Shown here: one piece after another, positions 23,698 through 31,427 of the stretch
Position numbering within the stretch: position 1 is the stretch's first letter
Layout of the letters: each line of letters starts with the position of its first letter
Assembly (NCBI GenBank): GCA_903847935.1
Contig: CAINEX010000110.1
Span: forward strand, 1-33,804
Direction of reading: 5' to 3'
From: an uncultured Spartobacteria bacterium
GTDB taxonomy: Bacteria > Verrucomicrobiota > Verrucomicrobiia > Chthoniobacterales > UBA6821
DNA length: 33,804 nucleotides
The notes under the pieces: model-generated
Seen by the model: the letters and a program-made list of their open reading frames with translations, nothing else
Told to the model about the DNA's origin: nothing
Database searches by the model: none
Position numbers and translations under genes: made by a program

Positions 23698-24492
23698 TTA
23701 TCTGAGATCGCGCCAGTGAATAACATGCGGCAAATCCTTGAAAGCGATTGCGGCGTGGTATCTACCATGCATCCTCCAAGGAAGCGCCTGCCAAGTGTCT
23801 CCACCAATCTGTACGGGAATCGCCATAACATCCCCCCTCGCATCCGAATCGTTCGTTAAATGCTCGGAACGAACCCGGGTGGAGGAGAGCAGGGCAGCTA
23901 ATCCCCTCCCATCGGCCTTGATTGCAGCTTCCCGACAGGTCCAGAGGGTGAAAAAACTTTCCTCACGGGATCGCTTATCCAGCTGCGCAAGAAAGAGGGA
24001 TTCCTCCTGGGAAAAAAACCGCTCGGAAAGTCTCACCGGATCGAGACAACGATCATACCCATGTCCTGGTCCACGTCGATGTCCCCTCTCTAAATCAATG
24101 CCGCACTCCTCGGTTGAGAGGAGTGTCACAACCAGATCTCCGCTATGAGCCAGGGCAAGGTAGGGAACCCTCACACTCCCTTCCGCACCATCGGTGAGGT
24201 AAGGCTTGCCAGTATCTGCAATGGCCAGAGGAACCAAATCAGGCCGCACTCCGATCAATGGGGCAACTGTTCCCCTGATCAGGCGTCTTCCGGCGAGGAA
24301 TCTCCGTCTGGAGTCATGGTGTTTTATTTCGATAGCTCGGGCTAACTCCCAAGGCGGAAGCTCGACCTCCCCGTAACAGTCGAGATCGCCCACGACGACA
24401 AGAGCCCCCCCATCGCTAAAGATCGCTTCGGGATGATTCTCTGTTAACGGGATAAAAAACTCCGGTATGGAGTCGCTATCGGCATCACTCAT
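23698..24492 (-). CDS. 4'-phosphopantetheinyl transferase family protein
   Basis: A 264-residue Sfp-type enzyme. The signature residues are ECGIDLERGHRR near residue 130 (Mg-binding D and E) and FFTLWTCREAAIKADG near 185, where the common W-x-x-K-E-A-x-x-K has arginine in place of the first lysine. SERFFSQEE also fits the family. It transfers phosphopantetheine from CoA to carrier-protein serines of fatty acid, polyketide or peptide synthases; none is in this window. It starts 8 bases after the HAD gene and is followed closely by the helicase gene, so these are co-transcribed. Confidence 0.85.
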   Translation of the reverse strand: MSDADSDSIPEFFIPLTENHPEAIFSDGGALVVVGDLDCYGEVELPPWELARAIEIKHHDSRRRFLAGRRLIRGTVAPLIGVRPDLVPLAIADTGKPYLTDGAEGSVRVPYLALAHSGDLVVTLLSTEECGIDLERGHRRGPGHGYDRCLDPVRLSERFFSQEESLFLAQLDKRSREESFFTLWTCREAAIKADGRGLAALLSSTRVRSEHLTNDSDARGDVMAIPVQIGGDTWQALPWRMHGRYHAAIAFKDLPHVIHWRDLR

Positions 24493-24500
24493 CTTGGCAA

Positions 24501-25316
24501 TCAGGAGGGACGACCCGAGTTCACTTCACACGGTCTCTTTTTTCCTGTCCGGTAGAGATGGATCGCTTCGGCCGTCCCCTCACCCGCTTCAAGTTCGGAA
24601 ACGTGGCCTCCAGCATTCAAGACCGATTCCTTGACCAAGGGATGTGCGTTTGAGGGGCAGGCAACCATTGCCGCCACGTTCCCATACAGCATGGAGAGAT
24701 CGTTCTGATGGTCCCCGATGGCAAGGATCGACTCTACCGGCATGTCGAGGAGTCGCCTCAATTCTGCTAACGAGGTCCCCTTGTCATAAAGACGGTGACA
24801 GAACCGGAGGTAGATATTGCTGCGTTGATAGTTGAAGTCGGAGGGACGCTCCGACAAGGCAAGCATCCTTTGCGTGACCTCATCAAGAGTCTCCTCGGTA
24901 TCGGTTACCAATCCCTCCGGCACTCCTTCACTATTGTGCAAGACCTTCACTCCAAGCGTGTTTGCTGCCAAATCCTCGATCTGATTAAAAAAAGGACCCG
25001 CTTCCTGAAAAAGAAGGTCATGATGCTCGGTGCAGATCCGGTTCCAGTCACCGTAGTCGCGCCAACCACCACTCCCGTCCGGTTGATAGATATGTCTCTC
25101 GCTGGTTAGGATGTAGTCAGGGGTCACGCCGAGGTCGAGAGACTCAATCCCGTTGAGAGCACTCTCAAGGGGACGGCCCGTATTCACCACCCAAAGTGAT
25201 CCAGCACCCACAACGGCAGCAAGCTCATGAGCCAGTGTTGGAGCGCAACGATATCCCCACTTTCCACCGACAAGGGTGCCGTCAAAATCGGTACTGAGAA
25301 GTCGAATCAAGGACAC
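24501..25316 (-). CDS. HAD-superfamily phosphatase (Cof-like)
   Basis: A haloacid dehalogenase hydrolase of about 271 residues. Motif I is LSTDFDGTLVGG near residue 10, a Thr in VVNTGRPLESAL serves as motif II near 48, and motif IV is ILAIGDHQNDLSMLYGN near 205. A large alpha/beta cap lies between them, as in Cof or sucrose-phosphate-phosphatase-like proteins. The substrate is probably a sugar phosphate or similar, but it is undetermined. The start is uncertain: no ATG is available, GTG at 25316 places motif I at the usual position, and TTG at 25358 would add 14 residues. It is the first gene of the operon running to 21971. Confidence 0.85.
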   Translation of the reverse strand: MSLIRLLSTDFDGTLVGGKWGYRCAPTLAHELAAVVGAGSLWVVNTGRPLESALNGIESLDLGVTPDYILTSERHIYQPDGSGGWRDYGDWNRICTEHHDLLFQEAGPFFNQIEDLAANTLGVKVLHNSEGVPEGLVTDTEETLDEVTQRMLALSERPSDFNYQRSNIYLRFCHRLYDKGTSLAELRRLLDMPVESILAIGDHQNDLSMLYGNVAAMVACPSNAHPLVKESVLNAGGHVSELEAGEGTAEAIHLYRTGKKRPCEVNSGRPS

Positions 25317-25397
25317 CGCTCGATTCTCATCTCGCTCTAAGGGTGACGCAACCAACAAATTGAGTGCCTGCTGGCGGAAAGTTGCTAGTCTTTGGAT

Positions 25398-25676
25398 ATG
25401 AAATCCGCCTACGAACTTGCGATGAGTCGTCTGGAGAAATCATCTCCCACCCAACCCCTCACCGAAAAGCAGAAGCGGGAACTTGCAGAGATCGACTCCG
25501 AATATGATGCCAAGATCGCCGAGCGGAAAATCTTTCTTGAGAGTGAAATCGCAAAATCGCCGGAAGATCCCGTTGCGGGGGAGCAGATACGCCGACAGTT
25601 AGCCTCCGAGATCGCCACGTTCGAGGAGAAGAGGGATCTCAAGAAGGATAGGATCCGCCTCGGAAAGTCTGAGTAA
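25398..25676 (+). CDS. Short coiled-coil conserved protein
   Basis: A 92-residue highly charged protein, MKSAYELAMSRLEKSSPTQP onward, almost entirely helical, with long Glu/Lys-rich heptad-like segments (EKQKRELAEIDSEYDAKIAE and after). A similar opening (MKSAYELAMxRL) is one I associate with small uncharacterised proteins of Verrucomicrobiota and Planctomycetota. No function is known to me. The ATG at 25398 is preferred over a TTG two codons earlier. It is divergent from the HAD gene, with about 80 bases between them for the promoters. Confidence 0.75.
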   Translation: MKSAYELAMSRLEKSSPTQPLTEKQKRELAEIDSEYDAKIAERKIFLESEIAKSPEDPVAGEQIRRQLASEIATFEEKRDLKKDRIRLGKSE

Positions 25677-25718
25677 GAATCGGAACGGTGGCATTGCTTT
25701 CGTCAGTTCCACCACCGC

Positions 25719-27770
25719 TTATCTTGTTCCACCGGCCTCGGACCAGAGCTTGCGCAGATCATTATCCACGAGGGACCCCTTGATCGGCTTAAGCCTGTCG
25801 AAGGCCTTCTTGATCACCAACCGGGCGAGATCAGGCCGACCCTTCACAATGAGGTAGTCGGCAAGAGGTCGGACGACCTTATAGAAGAAATCGCTCCCAC
25901 CATTAGCCCCCTGAAGCATCACCTGACGGTCATACTCCCGAAGAGCTTCATCGGGATTCGCGGATTTGAGAAGTGGGCCGATCAGGTCCCAGGCAGCGGT
26001 CGCGCTCAGGTCAGTGCGTGCTCCAAAGCCACCCTTGTTCTCATGGACGATCTGCTGTGAGAGTTGCTTGGCTTCGGATTGATTACCCGACACCAGAGCC
26101 ATCCGTACCAGTGCCTCCTGATGCTGTGCCTTGAGATCACGGTAACCTGAGAACTGCCTGATGGCCGATTCGTGGTGGGACTTCAACTCCGACGCAGGGG
26201 ATGCTGTCCTCACGAGCCAGTCCTCCCTGGCATCCCAGAGATCCGGGTTATCGGGACAGGTGGCCACGGCACTCTTGATCGCCCTCCCCTCCCCATCAGC
26301 ATCACCTCGTCGCCGGAAGTTCCAGGCCATCACCAAGTCCCTGCGCGCCGCATCCTGGGAGTCTCGGTTACCACGATGGCGTGTCAATTGATCAAGTCCG
26401 TGATCGGTGATTGGCGTCCAGCTCTGCGGATCGAGAGCCTCACCGGTCGTAAAGTTCTGCCCCTCGTATCGGCCCACGCTGAAGTCCCAGTTATCAGGAC
26501 CCTTCAGAAAACCGACCCAAGCGTGACCTCCATCCTTTCCAAGTCCGGCAAAAAAGATCGTCGGGATGGCAAGCGCCTTACCGAGAACCGAGGCGTAGTA
26601 GGCCTGATCGACACAAATCCCTCCGGTCTTCTTGATTCTCGCAAGTTCGTAGGAACCCCAGGGCCACATGTACATGTTCTTGATCACCCTGCCCTGATCG
26701 TAGGAGATGGAGTTGAAGGCTTTTTGAGGATCCTGATGGGAGAGAACGGGGGCGTTGCGCACGAAATTGAACTCCGAGGGATCGAGTGGTGCATCGACCA
26801 CATACTTAAGTTCGTCAACACCAAGGAGTCTGAGATCCCTCAGGAGCTTACCTGCCCTGAAAGCCGTGATCCACTCAGCGAAGAGCTCCTCGGGCTTGAT
26901 CCTGACCCTTGGGACATCACGCTGTTGGACCTGATGGTGAGGCCAGAAGTCCGGCGCCGGTTGATCCATCACCACGGAAATGGCCATCGCAAGGGTTAGG
27001 AATTCTCTCCAGTCACCCGGATTGCTCTTCCAGATCGATTGGAGGTTCATCAGGACGCGGGGAGCAAAATCATCTTCGCTGAAAGAACGTGACCAGAGCG
27101 CCAGAAATTTTGGATCTGAGACCATGGCCGCGATAAAGTCCGGTTCGAGACGTGCGGCCAAGGGACCATTGGCTGGGGCAAATGGTTGGGTGACTAACCC
27201 TGCGAGGACTTTTCCAAGCATCACGGGATCTGAGCTGATCTGCTCCGTCACACGGTGCTGAAGATCGTCATAACGGCGGACTAACGGCGAACCGGGCTTG
27301 AGAATGGTCACCTTTTGAGGGTGTTCCTTCTGGAATGGCGTCCCCTGGGTAACAAGATTCGGGGAAGGCAAGGGGTTGGCGGGGGTGCCGGTAGTACCGA
27401 CTTCGGCAATGAGGTGGCGCGAGAGCCAGCGCTTGGTCACAGAAGCCTCATCAGACTCCAGAAGGTCGATCCACTGATAAAGATCAACCCACTTTGCAAA
27501 ATTCTCTTGGGAGCACGATCCCCTCACCCCACTTAGGGAGGGCTTCCAAGCTGCTGCCAAGGCATTCCCAAGCGAATTCCTAAGCTCTGGCAATCCTCCG
27601 GAACGAGCGACCGATGCAATCGCCTGATAATCCGGCGCAACAGAAAAATCAAATGAGGGAGGCGTCGCGACATCAACGGAGGCCTTCACTTCCGTCAGGA
27701 GGAAACCACCCAAAAGAATCAGGAGCAGGGGGAACTGGATCGGGTACCAGTTATTCCGGGGTGTCACCAT
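25719..27770 (-). CDS. Secreted transglutaminase-like protein
   Basis: About 683 residues with an N-terminal signal or anchor (FPLLLILLGGFLLTEVKA, near residues 12-30). The ATG at 27770 is chosen because the 24 residues read from the upstream start push the hydrophobic segment inward. A transglutaminase/cysteine-protease-like triad is visible: Cys in GGICVDQAYYASVLGKAL (near 383), His in GGHAWVGFL (near 415) and Asp in NWDFSVGRY (near 427). The N-terminal half is uncharacterised; the C-terminal 200 residues are helical and may form TPR-like repeats. It could crosslink or cleave amide bonds in the envelope, but no substrate can be inferred. Two tiny charged proteins are encoded just upstream on the same strand. 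Confidence 0.75.
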   Translation of the reverse strand: MVTPRNNWYPIQFPLLLILLGGFLLTEVKASVDVATPPSFDFSVAPDYQAIASVARSGGLPELRNSLGNALAAAWKPSLSGVRGSCSQENFAKWVDLYQWIDLLESDEASVTKRWLSRHLIAEVGTTGTPANPLPSPNLVTQGTPFQKEHPQKVTILKPGSPLVRRYDDLQHRVTEQISSDPVMLGKVLAGLVTQPFAPANGPLAARLEPDFIAAMVSDPKFLALWSRSFSEDDFAPRVLMNLQSIWKSNPGDWREFLTLAMAISVVMDQPAPDFWPHHQVQQRDVPRVRIKPEELFAEWITAFRAGKLLRDLRLLGVDELKYVVDAPLDPSEFNFVRNAPVLSHQDPQKAFNSISYDQGRVIKNMYMWPWGSYELARIKKTGGICVDQAYYASVLGKALAIPTIFFAGLGKDGGHAWVGFLKGPDNWDFSVGRYEGQNFTTGEALDPQSWTPITDHGLDQLTRHRGNRDSQDAARRDLVMAWNFRRRGDADGEGRAIKSAVATCPDNPDLWDAREDWLVRTASPASELKSHHESAIRQFSGYRDLKAQHQEALVRMALVSGNQSEAKQLSQQIVHENKGGFGARTDLSATAAWDLIGPLLKSANPDEALREYDRQVMLQGANGGSDFFYKVVRPLADYLIVKGRPDLARLVIKKAFDRLKPIKGSLVDNDLRKLWSEAGGTR

Positions 27771-27851
27771 TGCTGGACTTTCTGCAAACGAAACAGAACT
27801 TTCCAATCCTATTTCCGCCCACCTGAAGAACAGGAAGGGCATCTGACAACC

Positions 27852-28046
27852 CTACTCCGATGGAGAAGTTGCCTCCTGAGCATGGGCTTCCCCAGTCTCC
27901 ACACTTGGCTCATTGGTCTCCACATCCTGAGACTCTGTGGAGTCAGAACTCTTGCCCTCGGCCTTGGCCTTTCGCTTCTCCTCCTTTTTACGCTTTTTCT
28001 CCATTTCCTTCCTGCGCTTCTCAAAGCCGTAATTGATTTTGACCAT
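27852..28046 (-). CDS. Tiny lysine-rich conserved protein
   Basis: A 64-residue protein with start MVKINYGFEKRRKEMEKKRK, a strongly basic helix over residues 9-30, and an acidic Ser/Glu-rich tail. Small proteins with the INYGFEKRxKE opening occur in several bacterial phyla with no assigned role as far as I know. AAGGAGAA lies 5 bases upstream of the ATG, one of the few good Shine-Dalgarno sites in the window, and the leader further up repeats ACCAAC/ACCAACC. It is 31 bases from the gene upstream. Confidence 0.7.
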   Translation of the reverse strand: MVKINYGFEKRRKEMEKKRKKEEKRKAKAEGKSSDSTESQDVETNEPSVETGEAHAQEATSPSE

Positions 28047-28077
28047 GGTCTTCTCCTTTGGGTTGGTTGTGTTGGTC

Positions 28078-28317
28078 TTAAACGTCGCCGTTCAGCCATC
28101 GGTTGAATTGTTCATCGAGTCTTGCGATCATCGCGGAGTGATCGCGGGCCATATCGGTAAATTGGCCCCACTTGAGGATATCCTTCGACTTGCCTGATCC
28201 CTCCGTCTCAAGGATGAAATCCTCAACTAGGTTTCCCTGCGAGGCGTAGGTGAAGCGAAGGTGTTCCTTGCAGAGATCGGCAGTCTGATTCTGCCTGTTT
28301 TTAGTGCCAATTCCCAT
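28078..28317 (-). CDS. Small uncharacterised protein
   Basis: A 79-residue protein, MGIGTKNRQNQTADLCKEHL, with two likely helices and no recognisable motif, signal or membrane segment. It has a mixed charge pattern and ends RLDEQFNRWLNGDV. It lies upstream of the lysine-rich protein and the transglutaminase-like gene on the same strand, with short gaps, so a shared operon is likely. The family is not recognised. Confidence 0.6.
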   Translation of the reverse strand: MGIGTKNRQNQTADLCKEHLRFTYASQGNLVEDFILETEGSGKSKDILKWGQFTDMARDHSAMIARLDEQFNRWLNGDV

Positions 28318-28650
28318 TTTAGAAAAAAGTAAATTGCCTCTCCTTGGCGCTTAGAAAGTCAGGAGATGATTGGAACGGGAGCTGCAAACCTCAAAGAATC
28401 TACTCCATCAAGAACCTGTGTGCGAATAAAATCAGCATCGCTGATTGCATCACTTCCCCGGAGGCCTTTCTTGCATCATTTTGAAGTAATAACTTGCGCC
28501 TGCATATTTAACAGTCACCTTGAGGGTGTTCGATTTTTAATGATTCGTTGCATGGTGGGCCGCCGGTTGAGTTTCTCAAGGGTGGTTTGAAACCCGGTTC
28601 TCGGGAACGGCTCTGATGACCTGATTTCGTCATTAACCAAAATACAGACC
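28318..28650 (+). promoter_or_regulatory. Gene-free leader of the RRM gene with candidate promoter
   Basis: This 333-base gap separates the divergent 28078-28317 gene from the RRM gene. TTGAAG (28481-28486) and TATTTA (28505-28510) with an 18-base spacer could be a sigma-70-type promoter, giving a 5' UTR of about 135 nt. Within that UTR, small hairpins such as GGTTTGAAACC and ATGAC/GTCAT just before the start are possible. A long structured leader would suit cold-shock-type control, but this is inference. No ORF is supported in the gap. Confidence 0.35.
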
Positions 28651-28968
28651 ATGAAACTATACGTAGGCAACCTCACCTTTAATGCAACCGAGAACGATCT
28701 CCGCGAACTCTTCGAGCAGTACGGCAAGCCGACCGAGATCGGACTTGTCACCGATCGCGAGACGGGCCGCTCACGCGGATTCGCCTTTGTCACGATGAGC
28801 AGCGCTGCCGAGGGAACCGCCGCAATCAGCGCCCTTGAGGGCAAGGACTTTCAGGGACGCAACCTGACAGTGAACGAGGCACGTCCACGCGAGGATCGTC
28901 CCCGCGGTGGAGGTGGTGGTGGACGTTCCTTCGGGGGCGACCGCGACCGCGGTTCTCGTCAGTACTAA
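28651..28968 (+). CDS. Glycine-rich RRM RNA-binding protein
   Basis: A 105-residue protein with one RNA recognition motif: RNP2 KLYVGNL at residues 2-8 and RNP1 RGFAFVTM near 42-49, followed by a short Arg/Gly tail (GGGGGGRSFGGDRDRGSRQY). This is the bacterial RbpA/glycine-rich type, thought to act as RNA chaperones in cold or stress. The length is typical. It is transcribed alone, with a long leader and a strong intrinsic terminator directly downstream. Confidence 0.92.
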   Translation: MKLYVGNLTFNATENDLRELFEQYGKPTEIGLVTDRETGRSRGFAFVTMSSAAEGTAAISALEGKDFQGRNLTVNEARPREDRPRGGGGGGRSFGGDRDRGSRQY

Positions 28969-28986
28969 GAAAGCTTCACACCAATC

Positions 28987-29019
28987 AAGCGGGACCACCA
29001 CAAATGGTCCCGCTTTTTT
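28987..29019 (+). terminator. Strong intrinsic terminator of the RRM gene
   Basis: AGCGGGACCA pairs perfectly with TGGTCCCGCT around a CCACAAA loop and is followed by six T residues. It lies about 18 bases after the RRM stop codon and just before the convergent YbjN-like gene end. Confidence 0.93.
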
Positions 29020-29024
29020 GCGCC

Positions 29025-29621
29025 TTAGACTAATCCCTCACCCTCTGCCTCGGGAGGGTTACGGTTTCCCTTCTTACGCTGACGCTTTGGCTTCCCTGGG
29101 GGAGAGGGTTTCGAAGCCCCCTTCGAGGGGACCTCGACAACACGCTCCGCATTAATATCCAACTCCACATGGAAGATTGCATCCTCGGGCGTGTAGCCGG
29201 CATGAATATGCTGCATGAAGGCAGGAAAGTACCGGTCGATGGTGAAAAAAGCGGTCATGAAGAGCTTCTCAATGAGCGCAGGTGAGAGGGTCTGCTCGCC
29301 AATGATGTGTGTGATGTGGAAGCGAACCTCCCCATCCTTCATGTCCATCTCGAACTTACCGAGGGGCATATTGTAATTGGCCCGAGTGATCAGTTCGGCC
29401 ACGGAGGGACGCAACTTCTCCTCCCGGACGTAGAACGGATAATATGAGGTCACCTGAATGTATTCCCCTCCATGGGTAATCCTGCAGTTGAACCGGAAGT
29501 TTGCATTCCTTCCACTCATGGTCAGCGTGACCCGAAACTCATCGTGCTCGGAGTTGTAGTTAAATTCCTTGAAATCGAGATAATCGATCACGGATTGGAA
29601 GGAAGCATATTGGTCGGGCAT
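29025..29621 (-). CDS. YbjN-like protein
   Basis: A 198-residue cytoplasmic protein. Residues about 8-145 fit the YbjN fold pattern: a short helix (SFQSVIDYLDF), strands with FRVTLTMSGRNANFRFNCRI, VTSYYPFYVREEKLRPSVAE, then LITRANYNMPLGKFEMDMKD, a conserved YbjN block. The last 40 residues are a basic, proline-rich, probably disordered tail (KPSPPGKPKRQRKKG). YbjN-like proteins have been linked to signalling and stress, but biochemical function is not established. It is transcribed alone towards the RRM terminator. The ATG at 29621 is the only sensible start. Confidence 0.75.
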   Translation of the reverse strand: MPDQYASFQSVIDYLDFKEFNYNSEHDEFRVTLTMSGRNANFRFNCRITHGGEYIQVTSYYPFYVREEKLRPSVAELITRANYNMPLGKFEMDMKDGEVRFHITHIIGEQTLSPALIEKLFMTAFFTIDRYFPAFMQHIHAGYTPEDAIFHVELDINAERVVEVPSKGASKPSPPGKPKRQRKKGNRNPPEAEGEGLV

Positions 29622-29793
29622 AATCGGAAGGGGAGAAAAAGTGAGTGTTGGACTAATACTTTAATAAACGAAGAAAGGGAGAAAAGAAAGCTGCCTGCTC
29701 ATCTATTTCCCTTATAAGAACACTAAAAGGTACCAAATCAGGGCTTTTCTGAGTCTGAAGGTGAATTTAGCTTTTCCTGAGACTTGATTTCCC

Positions 29794-30651
29794 ATGCAAC
29801 ACTTCACCGTCGAACAAATGACTCTCTCGGATCTGGAACTTGCCGCCGAATGGGCCGCAAGTGAGGGATGGAATCCTGGCCTCCACGATGCGCACATCTT
29901 TTATCAAGCCGATCCGGAGGGCTTCTTTGTTGGGAAAATCGATGGGAAACCAGTCGCCTCCATCTCGGCTGTAAGATACGGGCATGATTTTGGATTTATC
30001 GGTTACTATATCGTGGCTCCGGAGCTCAGGGATCACGGATATGGAGGACACCTGATCCTGCAAGCATCGCAGCATCTCGCCGGGTGCCGTAGCGTCGGCC
30101 TTGATGGAGTAGAGAGCCAACAGGCAAACTACGCACGCCATGGAGCACGCTATGCCCATGACAACATCCGCTTCGAGGGACATGGTCCCGGAGAAGCAAT
30201 TCCCCTCCCCCCTGGAGCAGAAATGCTTCCTCTCGCAGAAATACAGTTTAATAGCGTTCTTGATTACGATCGGCGTCACTTCCCAGCAGATCGTTCAGGT
30301 TTCATGAACGCCTGGATCAATCAACCCGATTCCGTGGCATTGGGGATCCTTCGCTCAGGCACTCTTGCGGGCTTCGGTGTCAGGCGCCGTTCCGCAACCG
30401 GTTACAGAATCGGCCCTCTCTTTGCCGATGACCGTGAAGCCGCCTCTGCACTCCTTTCAGGACTCCGTCAGGGACTGGGAATTGAGGAGCCGTTTTATAT
30501 GGATGTACCTGCATCCAATCTCCACGCCATGACACTCGCCGACAATCTCGGCCTGAAGCCTGCGTTTCATACAGCTCGGATGTATTTCGGTGAAACACCC
30601 GAGCTTCCGATTCAGGAGATTTACGGTATCACCAGCTTGGAGTTGGGATAG
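29794..30651 (+). CDS. GNAT-family N-acetyltransferase
   Basis: A 285-residue acyltransferase. The GNAT domain fills residues about 1-130, with motif A at VAPELRDHGYGGHLILQAS near 72-90 and GLDGVESQQANYARHGARY near 103, typical for acetyl-CoA binding. The second half (GFGVRRRSATGYRIGPLFAD and after) matches the extra domain found in YitH-like double-domain acetyltransferases. The substrate is unknown. The upstream region is divergent from the YbjN-like gene; the stop lies 17 bases from the convergent exporter gene. Confidence 0.88.
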   Translation: MQHFTVEQMTLSDLELAAEWAASEGWNPGLHDAHIFYQADPEGFFVGKIDGKPVASISAVRYGHDFGFIGYYIVAPELRDHGYGGHLILQASQHLAGCRSVGLDGVESQQANYARHGARYAHDNIRFEGHGPGEAIPLPPGAEMLPLAEIQFNSVLDYDRRHFPADRSGFMNAWINQPDSVALGILRSGTLAGFGVRRRSATGYRIGPLFADDREAASALLSGLRQGLGIEEPFYMDVPASNLHAMTLADNLGLKPAFHTARMYFGETPELPIQEIYGITSLELG

Positions 30652-30668
30652 TCGCGCTCCAACCGAGC

Positions 30669-31424
30669 TTAGTGAAAAACCCCTGATCCCAGGTGGACAA
30701 TTTCGGTCATCAATGTGATTAAAATCAGCATATAGACCCATTTTCCGGTGCTCTGAATCGTTACCAGTTTTGCTCCGATCAGGGATCCCGAAATGCTCCC
30801 GATTGAGACAGGAATGGCCCACGCCCAGGCAATCTGGCCTTTCAATCCAAACACGATCACGGAGAGCAATGTGGCGATACCAATAGTGAGGACCTTGATT
30901 GCGTTTGCCTGAGGTATTCGGAAGTTAGCCGCAAGCACCAGTGTAAGAAGGATGAAAACGCCCGATCCAATTACAATAAGGCCGGCCCAAAAACCTACCA
31001 AGAAGGATAAAAACAGAACCAAAGGCCCGATGGTAAGTTCAGATTGCTCACTAATCTGATGGAGCCAGCGATCCGGTTTCGCAACCATCAGCACCAAAGC
31101 TAAAAGCAGAGAAGCCAAGAGTACGTATCCGGTTACACGATCACTGATATAAGAGGCTGTCAGCGCCCCCCCTAAGGAACCTAAAACCATCGGCATCGAG
31201 ATTTTAAAACCATCTCTCCACGGCATCGTTCCCGAACGATGAAATCTCCAGATCGCCGCTAAAAAACCCAACAAGACCGGGACATGGTTGGTGGTATTGG
31301 CGATCATCGGATGGAGCCCCAGTGCTATCATGGCGGGCAACTGAACAACGGATCCTCCTGCAGCGAATGTATTGATAAATCCACCCGCAATGCCCGCCAG
31401 GATCAAAAGCAGATGATGCAGCAT
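30669..31424 (-). CDS. TauE/SafE-family membrane exporter
   Basis: A 251-residue inner-membrane protein with about eight hydrophobic segments and the family hallmark near the start: IAGGFINTFAAGGSVVQLPA, followed by NTTNHVPVLLGFLAA. The second half repeats the pattern less clearly (WAGLIVIGSGVFILLTLVLA). TauE/SafE proteins move organosulfur anions or sulfite; the substrate here is not determined. It begins 3 bases past the stop of the amino acid permease gene, so both form one operon, perhaps for uptake and excretion linked to a sulfur-containing amino acid such as taurine. That pairing is only suggestive. Confidence 0.87.
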   Translation of the reverse strand: MLHHLLLILAGIAGGFINTFAAGGSVVQLPAMIALGLHPMIANTTNHVPVLLGFLAAIWRFHRSGTMPWRDGFKISMPMVLGSLGGALTASYISDRVTGYVLLASLLLALVLMVAKPDRWLHQISEQSELTIGPLVLFLSFLVGFWAGLIVIGSGVFILLTLVLAANFRIPQANAIKVLTIGIATLLSVIVFGLKGQIAWAWAIPVSIGSISGSLIGAKLVTIQSTGKWVYMLILITLMTEIVHLGSGVFH

Positions 31425-31427
31425 CTG

